From: Termitomyces sp. T153
Lineage: Eukaryota; Basidiomycota; Agaricomycetes; Agaricales; Lyophyllaceae
Assembly (NCBI GenBank): GCA_018296165.2
Contig: JACKQL020000129.1
Coordinates: 60,768-124,767 of the forward strand
Reading direction: 5' to 3'
DNA: 64,000 bases
A program made the position numbers and the translations under genes. How positions within the stretch are numbered: the first letter of the stretch is position 1; each line of letters starts with the position of its first letter. A model generated the notes under the pieces. That model made no database searches and was not told where the DNA came from. It was given only the letters and a program-made list of their open reading frames with translations. Shown here piece after piece: positions 10,964 through 22,779 of the stretch.

Positions 10964-12302
10964 TGTAAGGGTGACCTCTGGAGGCTGTGGCTCAATCACA
11001 CAGCTGGCAAAGGGAAATCCAAAGTCTATTCAGTACTGTACAGTGTCTACTGAGATAACTACTCACCTGGCAGAGGGAGGTCCAAAGAGAGCAAGTTTTG
11101 GGATTCTCTAGGCCAGGTGTGACACTTCAGAGGCTTCAGAAGCATGAGAAACAACTATATAGTATGACACACTTCAGGAAATGTAGCATGTTTCCTGAGA
11201 AAAAGGTGTTAGAAATATGTTTTTCAATTTCTGACACCTTTTTCTGAAGAAACATACTATATTTTGTGTCAGAAAATTTCAGTAAATATATCAAATATTC
11301 TCTTAATGTTTCTTTTGTAGAATGATATATTTTTCCATGTTTTATCTGGAGAAAAAATAATCAAAATATTTCAAATGTTCTTGATGAGTTTCTTAAGAAA
11401 CACATGATATGTTTTAGCATGTGTTTCTCAAAAAACCTTTGTCCTGTTCTTAGTGTTGTATCTTGAGCAACACTATTCTTCTCTAGAAACACCTGTCAGC
11501 ATAACTTATGATACTTCTTGAGAAACATGCAATAAAAAAATGTTATAATATTCTACAGAAACAATCTATAGAAACACATGTTGCATTGCTCAGCACACAA
11601 CCATTGATTCACTCATCAAGACACTTAATACATAGTACTGAGCAACACAACACATGTTTCTATAGATTGTTTCTGTAGAATATTATAACATCTTTTTATT
11701 GTGTGTTTCTCAAGAAATATCATAAGTTATGCGGATACATGTTTCTTCAGAAGAATACAAAGTGTTTCTTGGGATACAACACTAAGAACAGGACAAAGGT
11801 TTTTTGAGAAACACACACTGAAACATATCACATGTTTCTCAAGAAAATCATCAAGAACATTTTAAATATTTTGATTATTTTTTCTTCAGATAAAACATGG
11901 AAAAATTTATCATTCTACAAAAGAAACATTAAGAGAATATTTGATATATTTACTGAAATTTTCTGACACAAAATTTAACATGTTTCTTCAGAAAAAGGTG
12001 TCAGAAATTGAATAACATATTTCTGACACCTTTTCCTCAGGAAACACGCTACATTTCCTGAAGTATAGAGAAAAAAGACACAAGTGATGTGTCAGCAATT
12101 GGTCAGCAGTTACATAAGCCAGTGGCAGTGTCAAAGGGGCCACACTTGTCTGAATTATTGACAGAGAACTGGTGCAGCCTGAGGGCTGAAACTAGGACCA
12201 ATAGATAGGGAAAAGGAAGGAGAATAAAGGAAAACTATAACAGAGCAAATCTGACAAGAACTGGAGAAGGAGAAGGGGAAACAAATGAGACATCCCCTGA
12301 CA
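10964..12302 (-). repeat. 3' LTR of Gypsy copy 1, interrupted
   Basis: Same 441-bp LTR as at 17795-18235 and 42382-42822, but 1339 bp long because 898 bp (11170-12067) are inserted between agtatgaca and gagaaaaaag, two sequences that are adjacent in the other copies. Confidence 0.92.
11170..12067. mobile_element. 898-bp near-perfect palindromic (fold-back/MITE-like) element
   Basis: The left arm from about 11171 to 11605 is repeated in inverse orientation from about 12064 back to 11638, leaving a loop of only about 30 bases. The termini read ACTTCAGGAAATGTAGC in both arms. It has no coding capacity. Both arms carry many small palindromes of the type TTTCTnnAGAAAC. The exact insertion point is known from the uninterrupted LTR copies; no clean target duplication is visible (aca on the left, ata on the right). 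Confidence 0.88.
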
Positions 12303-12394
12303 TCACTCCCCCTCTAGGATGCAGCATCTTGATGCACTGGGTAGAAGAAGTCACAAATTGCCTGGTCAGCTAGTGAAATAGAGTAGATGCCTCA

Positions 12395-13790
12395 AATCAC
12401 CTTTGGGGCATTGGGATGCCTATGGTAGAAGTCCCAGACCAAGCCTGATGCATGAACATTAGCCTGTGGTTCCCAAGAGATGTCCTCAATGCTATATTCC
12501 TTCTATTTCACCTTGAACTGCAACTTCCCTTGGAATACCCTGCTGTCCAAGATTTCCTCCACCTCATACTCTTCCTCATCATTGACCAGGACTGGTGGTG
12601 GGGGTGGCTTAGGGCAAAGGCCTGGGATTGGATTCTCTGGAGCTGGAAACAACTTGACCACATTGAAGACTGGATGCAGTTGGCACAGGCCTGCTGTGAG
12701 TTTAAGTTGGTATGCCAAAGGCCTTACCTTCTTCTCCACCATGAAGGGGCCCAGATGACAATGTGACAGCTTCAGGGATGGCCTTGTTGTCTTAATGTCT
12801 GAGCTATCCAAATACACACAGTCCCTGGGCTTGTAAACTGGAGCAGGTGTCTGTCTGCAATCATAGTACCATGCCATGTCTTTCTTGGCTTTCACCAATG
12901 CAGCTTTTGCCTCCTCCTGTGCTCTTCTCATCTGGTACACAAACTTGTTGACAGAGTCATTCTCTGAGGAGCATGCCCAAGGTTCAAATCCCATGCAAGG
13001 GTGCCTGCCAGTGTCCAGGAAGAATGGAGTCATCTGTGTGGAAGAGTGAAAGTGGTTGTTGTATTGGAATCCTGCATCTGGCAGCAGCTCATCCCAGTTA
13101 TCCTGCCTTCATTACAAAACAGGTGTGGAGACTGTTCCAGTTCCTGGTTAACATGTTCTGTCTGCCAGTCCAACTGAGGGTGATAGGCTATGGTAGTATG
13201 GAGCTTTATGCCTAGCAGGCGATACAGTTCTTGAGTGAATTCTGCCAGAAACTGGGGGCCCCAGTCTGAGACATACCCATCTGACAGACTGTGGAGTCTC
13301 CAGACATTCTTACGGTACAGGCTGGCCACTCCCAAGGCAGAGCATGTGGTGTGGGTAGGTATGAAGTGAGCCTGTTTGCCATAGAGGTCCACCACTACCA
13401 TTACAGCATCATACCCATGAGCATCTGGGAGTTCCACAATGAAATCCACTGATGCAATACTCCAGTGAGCAGCTGGAATAGGAAGTGGGTGGAGCTGGCC
13501 CATAGGTGCTTGGCAGTGAAGTTTGGTGTGAAGACAGAGGTTGCAGGTGCTAGTGTAGGTGCCTACATATTGGGAGATCTGTGGCCACCAATAGTTCTGG
13601 GATACCAGCTCCAGCATCTTCCACCTTCCAGGATGTCCAGCCACCCAAGAGTCATAATGTTGTTCTATGATGCGCTAGCAAAGTTCTGGAATGTTAGGCA
13701 CATAAATGTGTCCTCTGAAGGTCAACAGCCCATCCTGAAGACCCCACTCATCAGCATGCACTGACTTGACTCCACTTGCCCATCAAGCTT
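12395..13790 (-). pseudogene. Gypsy copy 1: integrase with C-terminal chromodomain
   Basis: Minus-strand integrase remnant. The N-terminal zinc-binding region is visible (AGHPGRWKMLELV and CNLCLHTK), then the DDE core: Asp in SVDFIVELPDAHG, Asp in SDWGPQF, Glu in the TEHVNQELEQ stretch. It continues to KPPPPPVLVNDEEEYEVEEI, a chromodomain start, followed by KVK and SWEP motifs, which places the element among chromoviruses. Chromodomains of this group target integration to heterochromatin. At least two stops or frame changes (near 13030 and 12503) break it. Not functional. Confidence 0.85.
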
Positions 13791-13899
13791 GTAGGGCCTG
13801 TGCAGCCTGAGCAACTGCATCCTCTTATGCACCCTCCTGGTTCCCTTGTCTGATGTCCTTAAGGATGTTTGCCTCATCTCCCTGAGCCACAATCCCTTC

Positions 13900-16100
13900 T
13901 AGCACACAGATGGCAAAGAGCTCTGGCTTGAGGAGGACAATGTTATCATTATCTCCTGCTCTAGTGCTATGGTCAGCCTACCTAGACAGTGTGTCTGGTT
14001 TGCCCATGCTCTGTCCTGGTTTGTGGTGCAGTGAGAAGTCAAAGTTGGCCAGATACAGAGACCACCAAGCTTGACATCAATTGAGTTTCTTAGTGGAACA
14101 GAAGTACTCCAGGTTCTTATAGTCTGTGCAGACTTCAAACTTATGCCATGCACCCTCAAGGAAATGCTGTCATTCTTCAAAGGACTGAATCATTGCCAGC
14201 ATCTCCTTGTTATGGATCTCATAGTTCCATTCCACTGCATTAAGGCTCTTGGAGTAGAAGGCTACTGGATGCCATTTGCCATCCTCTTTTGACTGCTGGG
14301 AGAGGACTGCCCCTGTAGCAAAGTCTGAGCTATCTGCTTCCACACAGAATGGAGAGTCATCATCTGGGAACAGGAGGACTAGCTTTGAGGTCACAGATTG
14401 CTTGAGGGCATCAAAGGCAGCTTGCTGTCTGGGCTCCCACTGCCATGCAGTATTCTTAATTGTGAGGCCAAAGAGGGGTTGTGCATGGTGAGAGAAATCC
14501 CATATGAACCTCCAATAGAAATTGACAAACCCAAGAAAGGCCTGAACTTCCTTCTTGATCCTTGGCTCAGGCCACTCTGCTACCCCTGCCACTTTAATGG
14601 GGTCCATCTTGGCTGTTCCATGCAAGATGATCAAACCTAGGTACTCCACTTTAGTTTGTTTGAATTTGCACTTCTCAGGCTTTAAATAGAGCTGGTGTTG
14701 GCACAGGCATTCCAAGACCATACATGTGACCTGGCAATGCTCCTCCTGAGTTCTTGTGTAGATGAGGATATTGTCAAGATACACACAGACAACACCTTCC
14801 ACAATCAGATCATGGAAAATGTCATTCATCATAGTCTGAAAGGTGGCTGGGCTATTGGTGAGACCAAAGAACATTACCAGAGGTTCAAAAAGTCTGCGAT
14901 TAGTTCAGAATGCTGCCTTCTACTCATCCCCTTCTTTGATGTGTACATTGTTGTAGCCCCAGCAGACATCCAACTTAGTGAAATAGCATGCACCTCAAAG
15001 GTTGTTGACAAGTTCTGAGATGAGTGGCAAAGGATAGCAGTTCTTCACTATCATTGCATTCAGGACATGATAATCTTGAACCAGATGAAGAGACCCATCC
15101 TTCTTCTTAATAAAGAAGACTGGGGAGGCCATTGGAGACTTGGAGGGTTATATTTGTCCTGAGCTAAGATTCTCCTACAGGAAAGCATCCAGCTCATCCT
15201 GTTCACAGGATGCAAGTGGATAGACCATGCAACTGGAGGGCTCTGCATCTGGTATCGGCTCAATTGCATGATCCCACTGCTTGCACTCTGGAAGTGAATC
15301 AAAGGAGGCCTTGGAGAATACATCCTCAAAGTCATGGAGGTGATTAGGAACAGTGCTATGGAAAGGCTTGGGCTGTGAATTTGCCACAAATGCCTCAGCC
15401 AGATGCTGGGAAGTTGTCTGACTGGCCCAAATCTCTGCCACTGTAGGAGGGGGGCAGAGGGTTGTAGCATAGATCAGATCACCCACCTCTATGGTCTCAT
15501 CTGGGGACTCTGCATCTGGAGTATGGGTCCATTCACCTTCACCTTCCTCTTCCTCTGGAGATTCACACCCAGCACCTTGGACATCCTCATAGAGGGCCTC
15601 TCTATGAGGGAATGCCAGAGGGGGGGGACTTAGGAGGTCAAGATCAGCATAAGGGAGATGCCCAGCATGACAGGCACACACAGCAGCATGCTCACAAACT
15701 TTGGCTCTCTGCTCTTTATAGGCTTCTTCTGCACAGGTAATGCAGTGATGTGGGCAACAACTCATCTTCACCTCACCCTTAGTCCAGTCAATCTCTGGAT
15801 TGTGTTCACATAGCCAGGTGAACCCCAAGATCATGTCTTGCTTTCCCAAACTAGTGATGGCAAAAGCAGCTCACTTTGAGTGGTCTTAGCAGCAGAGGAC
15901 CAGGTCCACCACAGAGCGAATAGAGCCAGCTTCATTGAGTGTGCCATCAACATTGTATACAGGGATAGGATGAGAAAGGGGGTGAGTGGTCAGGCAGTGT
16001 CATTGCACATAGTCAGTGTCAAGGAAGAGGCCTGTTGCACCACTGTCAAGGAGGGCAACCACACTTTGGATCTGCTAGGTGTCTGTCAACTCAATTTCCA
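13900..16100 (-). pseudogene. Gypsy copy 1: protease, reverse transcriptase and RNase H
   Basis: Minus strand. The protease active site DSGATG lies near 16040, with GFTWLCEHNPEIDW downstream. Reverse transcriptase follows: FFGLTNSPATFQ, then YLDNILIY in place of the usual YLDD catalytic motif, then KPEKCKF and FLGFVNFYWRF. RNase H includes the DSSDFATGAVLSQQ region and HHKPGQ. The longest open piece is 14874-14170. Stops interrupt the frame around 14900-15100 and 15850-16000, several at codons that would be CGA. Not functional. Confidence 0.87.
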
Positions 16101-16389
16101 CCTGTAGCTTCAGAGAGTTGGTAGAAGAGGTGGAAGCAACAACATAATGATGAGGGAGGCAGCACTCCCATGCAGGGATCTGAAGGCATGGGCTGGGGAG
16201 TGTGTTTCTGGCTGAGACTTTAGCTGGAGGGGGAGTTTGTATGTCTGAGGAGGGGCTTATTGTTTTAGGCATAGTATCAACAATAGCAATGGATATATTA
16301 GATTCTATGGACAGGGGAGCAAAACAATTAGTACTGGGCAATGGGGGCATACTGGTCATCTGTTGCCCTTTAAAAAATTCTCAGACTCT

Positions 16390-17678
16390 GTAGGAACTTC
16401 CTCCAATCCATTAGCCACTTCCTCAGAATGGACAGCTATAGGTGCGTCCAGAGAGGGAGTTCCTATGGCATCCCAAGCTGCAAGGAGTTGGATGAGCAGC
16501 TCTTCTTGCTCTGATGCTGACAAGTAGCGAACTTCTAGCCCTTGAGAACAGTGATGGGCAAAATGACCTGTCTTCCCACATCGTCAACACAGCAAGGGGG
16601 TGATGGACCACTGTCAGGAAGCATCAACATCCATTGGGACTCCTTAGGGTAGGGAGCACAGGGGAGCAACATGAGGCATGAAGGAAGAAGCTGCACCTGG
16701 TCATGAGGATGCTGGTGCAGGTGCAGAAGAGGGAGCTCAGAGGGTGAATCTTCCACAAGAAAAGAGGAAGGTTGAGGGTTGTGTCTGCCACAGCTCATAT
16801 TGCAGTTCCATGAGCTGCCACTGCTTGCGTGCCACCTTGTACCAGGTATCAACATGCTCATCATCTGAGCACCCCTCTGCTATGCTGTCTATACAATCTC
16901 TGAGAGAGGGGTGGAGTCCGTCACAGAAGGTTAGGCAGAGTTGTAGACCATCCAAATATCCAGCCTGTTCAACTAAGGCATGAAAGGAGTCAATGTACTC
17001 ATTAAGTGACTGCTTTCCTTGACTGTACTGAGTTTGGTCTTGAAGGGAAAGCACTGCAGTTTTGGCAGGGGCAAGGGGGAAGAACTCTACTTGGAACTCC
17101 TTCTCAAACTCTGTCCAGCTAGAGAAACTCTCCACTCCTCCTGGGTGTCAGAAGATATGCAGTGCATAAGTTGAGGCTCGACCAGCCTTCATGTAGGAGA
17201 GGACCCAGGCAATTTTCAAGGCATCCAAGGTAAAGGCTTCTCCACTCAGCTGGATATAGGTAATGCAGGACTGGAGGAAACATTCTCCAGCCTTACAATC
17301 TCCATCATATACATCAGGGAGTGCAGGATGAAGGAGTTTGGAATGAGGAGCTGAAAGGCCTAAGCCAGATGCAGACACAAACTGTTCTGCAGCAGCTGGA
17401 GCCAACAAGCCTGAGCTAGGTGCAGACACAAACCATTTTGCATTTGCTGGGGGCATCAAAGGAGTGGTAGGAGCAAGGGGGAGACATTCCAGAAGGGCTT
17501 GTAGAGAAAGGGACACTGCTTCAGTAGTTTGATGGAGTCCAGTGAGTTCAGCAGTGTGGGAAGTAAGGGAGGCTTGGGTAAGTTGAACCTGTGTCTCTAG
17601 GGACAGCAAACAACTCCAGGCATCATACTGAGGGCTTGAAGCATCAGGGGGAGGTGCTGGAGGGGTTGGCTGGGTCAT
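16390..17678 (-). pseudogene. Gypsy copy 1: gag
   Basis: Starts MTQPTPPAPPPD, then a capsid-like helical region (LHPALPDVYDGD, WVLSYMKAG, TEFEKEFQVEFFP). A stop at the join between the 17678-17148 and 17135-16737 frames falls where the sequence otherwise continues smoothly (a TGA for an expected Arg). Near 16570 a CCHC zinc knuckle is recognisable but broken by a stop; in copy 2 it reads CQHCGKAGHFAHYC. Structural protein of the retrotransposon particle; not functional here. Confidence 0.82.
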
Positions 17679-17794
17679 AGAAAGGGCACAGGAGCACTAA
17701 GACACTGGTGAGGAAGAGACCTTTTGAGGAACCAAGTAGAAGCTCAAGTAACCAAAAAGGAGGCTCCCAGACCAAATCTAGAGACTTGTTCTGC

Positions 17795-18235
17795 TGTAAG
17801 GATGACCTCTGGAGGCTGTGGCTCAATCACACAGCTGGCAAAGGGAAATCCAAAGTCTATTCAGTACTGTACAGTGTCTACTGAGATAACTACTCACCTG
17901 GCAAAGGGAAATCCAAAGAGAACAAGTCTGGGGATTTCCTAAGCCAGGTGTGACACTTCAGAGGCTTCAGAAGCATGAGAAACAACTGTACAGTATGACA
18001 GAGAAAAAAGACACAAGTGATGTGTCAGCAATTGGTCAGCAGTTACATAAGCCAGTGGCAGTGTCAAAGGAGCCACACTTGTCTGAATTATTGACAGAGA
18101 ACTGGTGCAGCCTGAGGGCTGAAGCTAGGACTAATAGATAGGGAAAAGGAAGGAGAATAAAGGAAAACTATAACAGAGCAAATCTGATAAGAACTGGAGA
18201 AGGAGAAGAGGAAACAAATAAGACGTCCCCTGACA
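17795..18235 (-). repeat. 5' LTR of Gypsy copy 1
   Basis: 441-bp uninterrupted LTR, TG...CA ends, homologous along its full length to 42382-42822. The internal region begins with gcagaacaagtctc in both copies, the likely primer-binding zone. Confidence 0.92.
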
Positions 18236-18570
18236 CCTCTGCTCTGGCTACAACAATGTCCATATTGCTATAAGCCATAAATGGAAGACCACCTTTTGCA
18301 CCTGCTATGGCCTCTTTGAGTATCTAGTAATGCCCTTCAGAATGACTAACTCCCCCACCACTTTCCAGTACTTCATGAACAATATCTTCCACAACATGAA
18401 CAACATCTTTGTTATTGTATATCTGGACAACATATTGATCTACTTGAATTCACTGGAAGAGCATCCAGAGCATGTCTGCCATGTCTTAGGACAACTCCAG
18501 GAGTACCACCTTCATGCCAAACCCAAGAAATGCTCCTTACATATGATGGAGGTCAAATACCTCAGGAGGC
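18236..18570 (+). pseudogene. Reverse-transcriptase fragment of another Gypsy element
   Basis: Directly abuts the LTR end of copy 1. It reads SGYNNVHIA..., FRMTNSPTTFQYFMNNIF, YLDNILIYLNSLEEHPEH and KPKKCSL, i.e. only the middle of a reverse transcriptase. Its 5' part is absent and its 3' part is cut by a LTR fragment. The catalytic motif is YLDN. Confidence 0.8.
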
Positions 18571-19403
18571 CCCTGAGCTTCTCCAACACAACTCCTGACT
18601 CTGATGCACATCATTCAACCAACTCCACAACCCACACAACTCCCCTCCCAAGTCCCCTGATGACTGTGGAACAGGCCACGTCTGCATCAGAATATCACCA
18701 TGGCCTGCCCCCCAATCAGAACTAACACCTGTCCACCTTGCATGGCTCCAACAAGCCCCACCATTGCCACCTCAAACCCTGGAGAAGGTCCAGTAGTTAG
18801 TATATAAAGACATAGAGTTGTGCCCATTACCTTAGTCTTAATATTGCATTAACTGGTTACTTGTGTCTCATGTTTCTTCTGTCTCCATTTCTATTTTTAA
18901 TCTCAAATCTATTTCTTTTCTCCATTCCATCTCATATCATTCCTGTCTTGCCTTGACTGTCTCTATTTCCTTTGTTTTCCTAAGTCACTTAGTCTCCAAC
19001 ATCATTATGAACTCCGCACATGCACTATGACCTTCAAACATTCTTATGGCAACTCTGGAACCTCACCCCTCATTCAGCCCCAGCACCCATCAGTCTTGAC
19101 TGATCTCCCATCAAACTCTGGCTCCACTCCCATCACTCACAAAGCCTCTGTGTACCCCACATTCTATTTATGCACCCATAAACTTGTTTCTGACACCTGC
19201 CCAAGCACAACATCAATATACTTGGTCTTAGACTTCCCTGGACCACTCTAAACTTGCTTGGACTGTTTCCTCTTGGCTTCTTCTTGTAAGTCCCTACCAT
19301 TTGCACCACCTCTGGAATGCCAGGTTATAAGTGCAGGACATTGCATCCACCTAGTAAGGACTTGCTAGTGTAGCTGAGCCTCTGTAGTCAGTGAAACCTG
19401 ACA
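18571..19403 (+). repeat. LTR fragment, family B
   Basis: Ends ...agtgaaacctgaca and contains gtatataaag with a downstream T-rich leader, matching the 3' two thirds of the solo LTR at 59406-60556. The 5' part is missing, and it joins the reverse-transcriptase fragment on the left and a minus-strand gag on the right. CpG-poor, hence older than the solo LTRs. The left boundary is approximate. Confidence 0.72.
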
Positions 19404-20125
19404 AGTGCAGGGTGCAGGCTATCCCAGAAGGTGAGGCATAGTTGAAGGCTGTCAGGGTAGGCAGCTTGCTCAACCAGAGCCCAGAACAAGTTGATATACT
19501 TGTCCAACATACACTTTCCTTGCCCATATTGCCCCCTATTGCATAGTATCAACACTGCAGTCTTGGCAGGGTCTAGCGGAAAAAACTCCATGCAAAAGTC
19601 CTTCTCAAAGGCAGCCCAGTCCAGAAAACTTCCAACACCTCCAGGTTGATGGAAGACTTGTAGCATGTAGGTAGATGCAAGTCCAGTCTTCATGTATGAC
19701 AGTACCCAGGCTATCTTCAATGCATTGGAGTCAAAGCCATCCCTACTGAGATGGGTGTAGGTGAGGCAGGATTGAAGAAATTGTTCCCTGCCAGAGTGGG
19801 CACCATCATACACATCTGGTAGGGCAGGGCACAGGATTTGTGGCCATAGGGTCACCAGACCTGTGAAGACAGGTGCAGACATGGTTGGGGCTGGTTCTGC
19901 AGCTAGGGGAGGTGCAGAGATAGAAGTTAGGCATTTGAGCAACACCTGGAGTGACTGGGAGATAAGATCTGGGGTTTGACAGAGGGTGTGGGGTTTGGTT
20001 GTATAGTGGGTGAGAGATGATTGTGTGAATTGCACCTGGGTTTCTAGGTGTAGCAGGCAGGTCCAGGCTTTGTCCTGCAGGGCCAGGGCCTCCAAGGGTG
20101 TGTCTGGGTTGGCAAGCTGAGACAT
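19404..20125 (-). pseudogene. Gag fragment of a second Gypsy element (copy 3)
   Basis: Minus-strand ORF starting MSQLANPDTPLEALAL, homologous to the gag of copy 1 in layout (LHLETQVQFTQSSLTHYT, LCPALPDVYDGA, WVLSYMKTGLASTY, DWAAFEKDFCMEFFP). It is open throughout but ends where the family B LTR fragment begins, so the remaining gag and all of pol are gone. Confidence 0.78.
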
Positions 20126-20231
20126 AGAAATGTGCAGTGCTTAATCCTGGTGAGGAAGCATCAGACAGCAGCTTGGAGGTTCCTCATGGCTATGAGGGAC
20201 TTCCAGACCAGTTTTAGGAGACTTGTTCTGC

Positions 20232-21274
20232 TGTAAGAGTGACCTCTGGGGCAGTGGATTGGAGTCATGCAGCTAGCAGAGGGAAATCCAAAGTATATTA
20301 GCAGGAGTAGACAACAATACAATCAGTAACTAATCACCTAGCAGAGGGGAATCCAAAGAGAACAAGTCTAAGGATCCCCACTGCTTGGTGCAGCACATCA
20401 GCAGGCAGTGGAGGCATGGGAACTACTGTACAGAAGGCCAGAGCTGGTCCCAACCCTAGGACAATGATTGGTGAGGTAATACAGAGAACTCTGCAGTTCT
20501 CCAGAGATCTCCAGAGTTCTGGAATGAGCCCCAGAGACATCAAACAAGCTGTGGAGGCACTGGAATAGATTGCAGAGGTTGGAAATGGAAGTTCCCTGAC
20601 AGTTAGAGTTGAAAGGAAATCAGGCACACATGAGAGGAGACAAAGACAAACAAGATGAGATGGAGTTGAGGCAAGATTGAGAAGAGATGAAATAGAATTG
20701 AAGAGACACAGAACTAGAGACAGAGACAGAAATAAAGACAAAGCTGGAAAATATAACAAACACAGACTGTAACAGAAGAATATCAGCAATATCAAAACTG
20801 CTGTAACAGATATTACTCTATGACTTATATACTGACTATTGGACCTCCTCCAGAAATTGTGGGTGCAATGGCAGGGCTCATCAGAGCTGTGCAGGGTTGA
20901 CAGGTGTTGGTTCTGATTAGATGGTGGGCCAAGGTGATATTCTAATGTGAACTGATGGGAATGTGGACCACCCTGTAGTCATTGTAAAGTTCTTGAGTAG
21001 TTGGGTAGGTTAAGGGGACAAGTCAGCAATGTGTGCCAGGGTCAGGAGAGACATTGGGGGTGCCTAGGAGCTTGGAAGGGGTCAGGAGGGTTGATGGGGC
21101 CCACAGGGGCATGTCAGAGCCTGTTGAAGTGTCATTGGAGTTTGCCAGAGAAGCATTGGAGATTGCCAGAGTGGGAAACAGAGGTGGACAAAGGTTAGGA
21201 AGGTCAAGAGATTATTGGTGGGTACTCTGGGGGAGTGAGGAATGAGTCTGGAGGTCCAGGAGTGAGTCATGACA
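20232..21274 (-). repeat. 5' LTR of Gypsy copy 3, family B type
   Basis: About 1043 bp with TG...CA ends. In reverse orientation it has the same layout as the solo LTRs at 40374-41532 and 59406-60556, including a TATA-like region (cttatatactgactattgg) and the same terminal ggtccagg...tgaca. It sits just upstream (minus strand) of the gag at 20125, as a 5' LTR should. Confidence 0.75.
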
Positions 21275-21319
21275 TGCAGGATGAGAATTCTAAATCTACA
21301 AAGTCATATTTTTCAAACC

Positions 21320-22720
21320 ATGCAAAGAACTTCAGATCAATGTTTAGTCAAAAAACTAACACAACACAAGATTTGGTGTCAGGCAGCAAGGGTAATAACA
21401 GTAGCCCAAAAACATTTGCCAGAACTGATAACCCTTATATACTTAAGTGAAATTGTGAGCAGACAAACAACCCTCTCAATAAAGAAGAAAGGGAAGCACT
21501 CAAAGAAGCTAAAAAATGCTTCCTATATAGCCAGGAAGGGCACTTCACATGCAATTGCCCCACAAAAAGCAGAGCTAAGTCCAATAACAGTAAACCACCA
21601 GAGTTGAGTATATTTTGAATCTGTGTAAATCTGGAATGTGCCAAACAGTTGCATGTTGATAGTCTTGGCAAGACAACCAAAATGTAAATAGGGATGGTGG
21701 GATGACTGGTGGGACCTTACACTTCAGCTACTCCACAAGATTGCCCTAAGTCCTATGATTGTGATGGTGACACTATACTGGATCTGCAATCAGTAATGAA
21801 TTCAGACTACAATTTTAAAGATGAAAGTATCACCTCAGATTGGTCAGATAATATGCATGAGGATGTCCTCCTTGCACCACCAGCTAATTGCAACTGAACT
21901 TATTAGCAAGAAGTTGACAACAGTGAAGAAAAGCTGGCCTTTCTTCTCAAAGGGACAAAGCAATTATGTCTAGGGGATGCAGCTTGTAACAAATTGGAAG
22001 AAATGTTAGAAAGTATGCAACCTTACTCTGGAGATCCCACCAATGTTCTTCAGTCCTGGGGCCATTGTTTTGTAGCAGTCCCAGTGTCCCATGACAAAAT
22101 CCTTCTGCATGATAAGGTATTCAACAAATACAAGGATATATCCCAATCTGCAGTTGTTTATAAAAACTTTGCCATTGGAGAATGGTATGCTCAGATTCAT
22201 CACAGTTGAACAGGCACTCCCCTCAACCACAAATCCCTCTACTTGACATGCTTTGTTGCAGAGGTCTTAGCCTGGAATGCCTGGTGTGTCCTCAAATCTG
22301 GGTTCCATATACCTGGGATCAGGAAGGACCAGTCCATCAGTATCATTGATTCAAAGTCATTGATGATGGCTTTACTCACATTGTGTACAATCAACACTTA
22401 GGATTCCAGACCAAGATTGAGACCTGCCATCTCAAAAATTTGCACTTTGACTTACACAATTGGTATAAGAAAAAAGTGACAAAATCCTTCCTTCAATTGG
22501 AAAAAGAAGCCTTCAAGCTTCCATATGACCCCTGTTACTATGTTGCCAGTTTATTTGAAGAACTGTTACCTCCAGAGCTGGCTGATAGCCAGCATGAGTT
22601 AGACTTGATCTGCACATGAGCATCTGCATTTGGACAATTGCATTTAGAAGTTGAAGATGGACAACTATGTGTTTTGGAACTTGATGGTCAGCAGATACCT
22701 GTGGGGAATTATCCATCCAT
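21320..22720 (+). pseudogene. Copy 4 gag region with damaged zinc knuckle
   Basis: Frames 21235-21450 and 21400-21620 join into a gag C-terminal region with KKCFLYSQEGHFTCNC; the second Cys of the CCHC knuckle is Tyr. Further open pieces follow at 21709-21897, 21994-22209 and 22383-22619, interrupted by stops. Not functional. Confidence 0.6.
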
Positions 22721-22779
22721 TCAACAAAATGCTGCCTTTGCCAAAGATCCCACCTGTATGGTTCCTAGACCCCTGGTGA

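Larger units (their letters stand above)
10964..18235 (-). mobile_element. Ty3/Gypsy chromovirus-type LTR retrotransposon, degenerate (copy 1)
   Basis: Complete LTR-to-LTR structure on the minus strand: 5' LTR 17795-18235, gag, protease, reverse transcriptase, RNase H, integrase, chromodomain, 3' LTR 10964-12302. The 441-bp LTR starts TGTCAGGGGACGTC and ends CTTACA, with TG...CA termini. A second, truncated copy of the same family lies at 42382-46265. The reading frames are broken by many stops, several at codons that are Arg or Gln in the sister copy. The two LTRs differ at many positions and one is split by a palindromic insertion, so the element is old. The flanking five bases (attct on the left, cctct on the right) do not match, so no intact target duplication remains. 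Confidence 0.9.
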
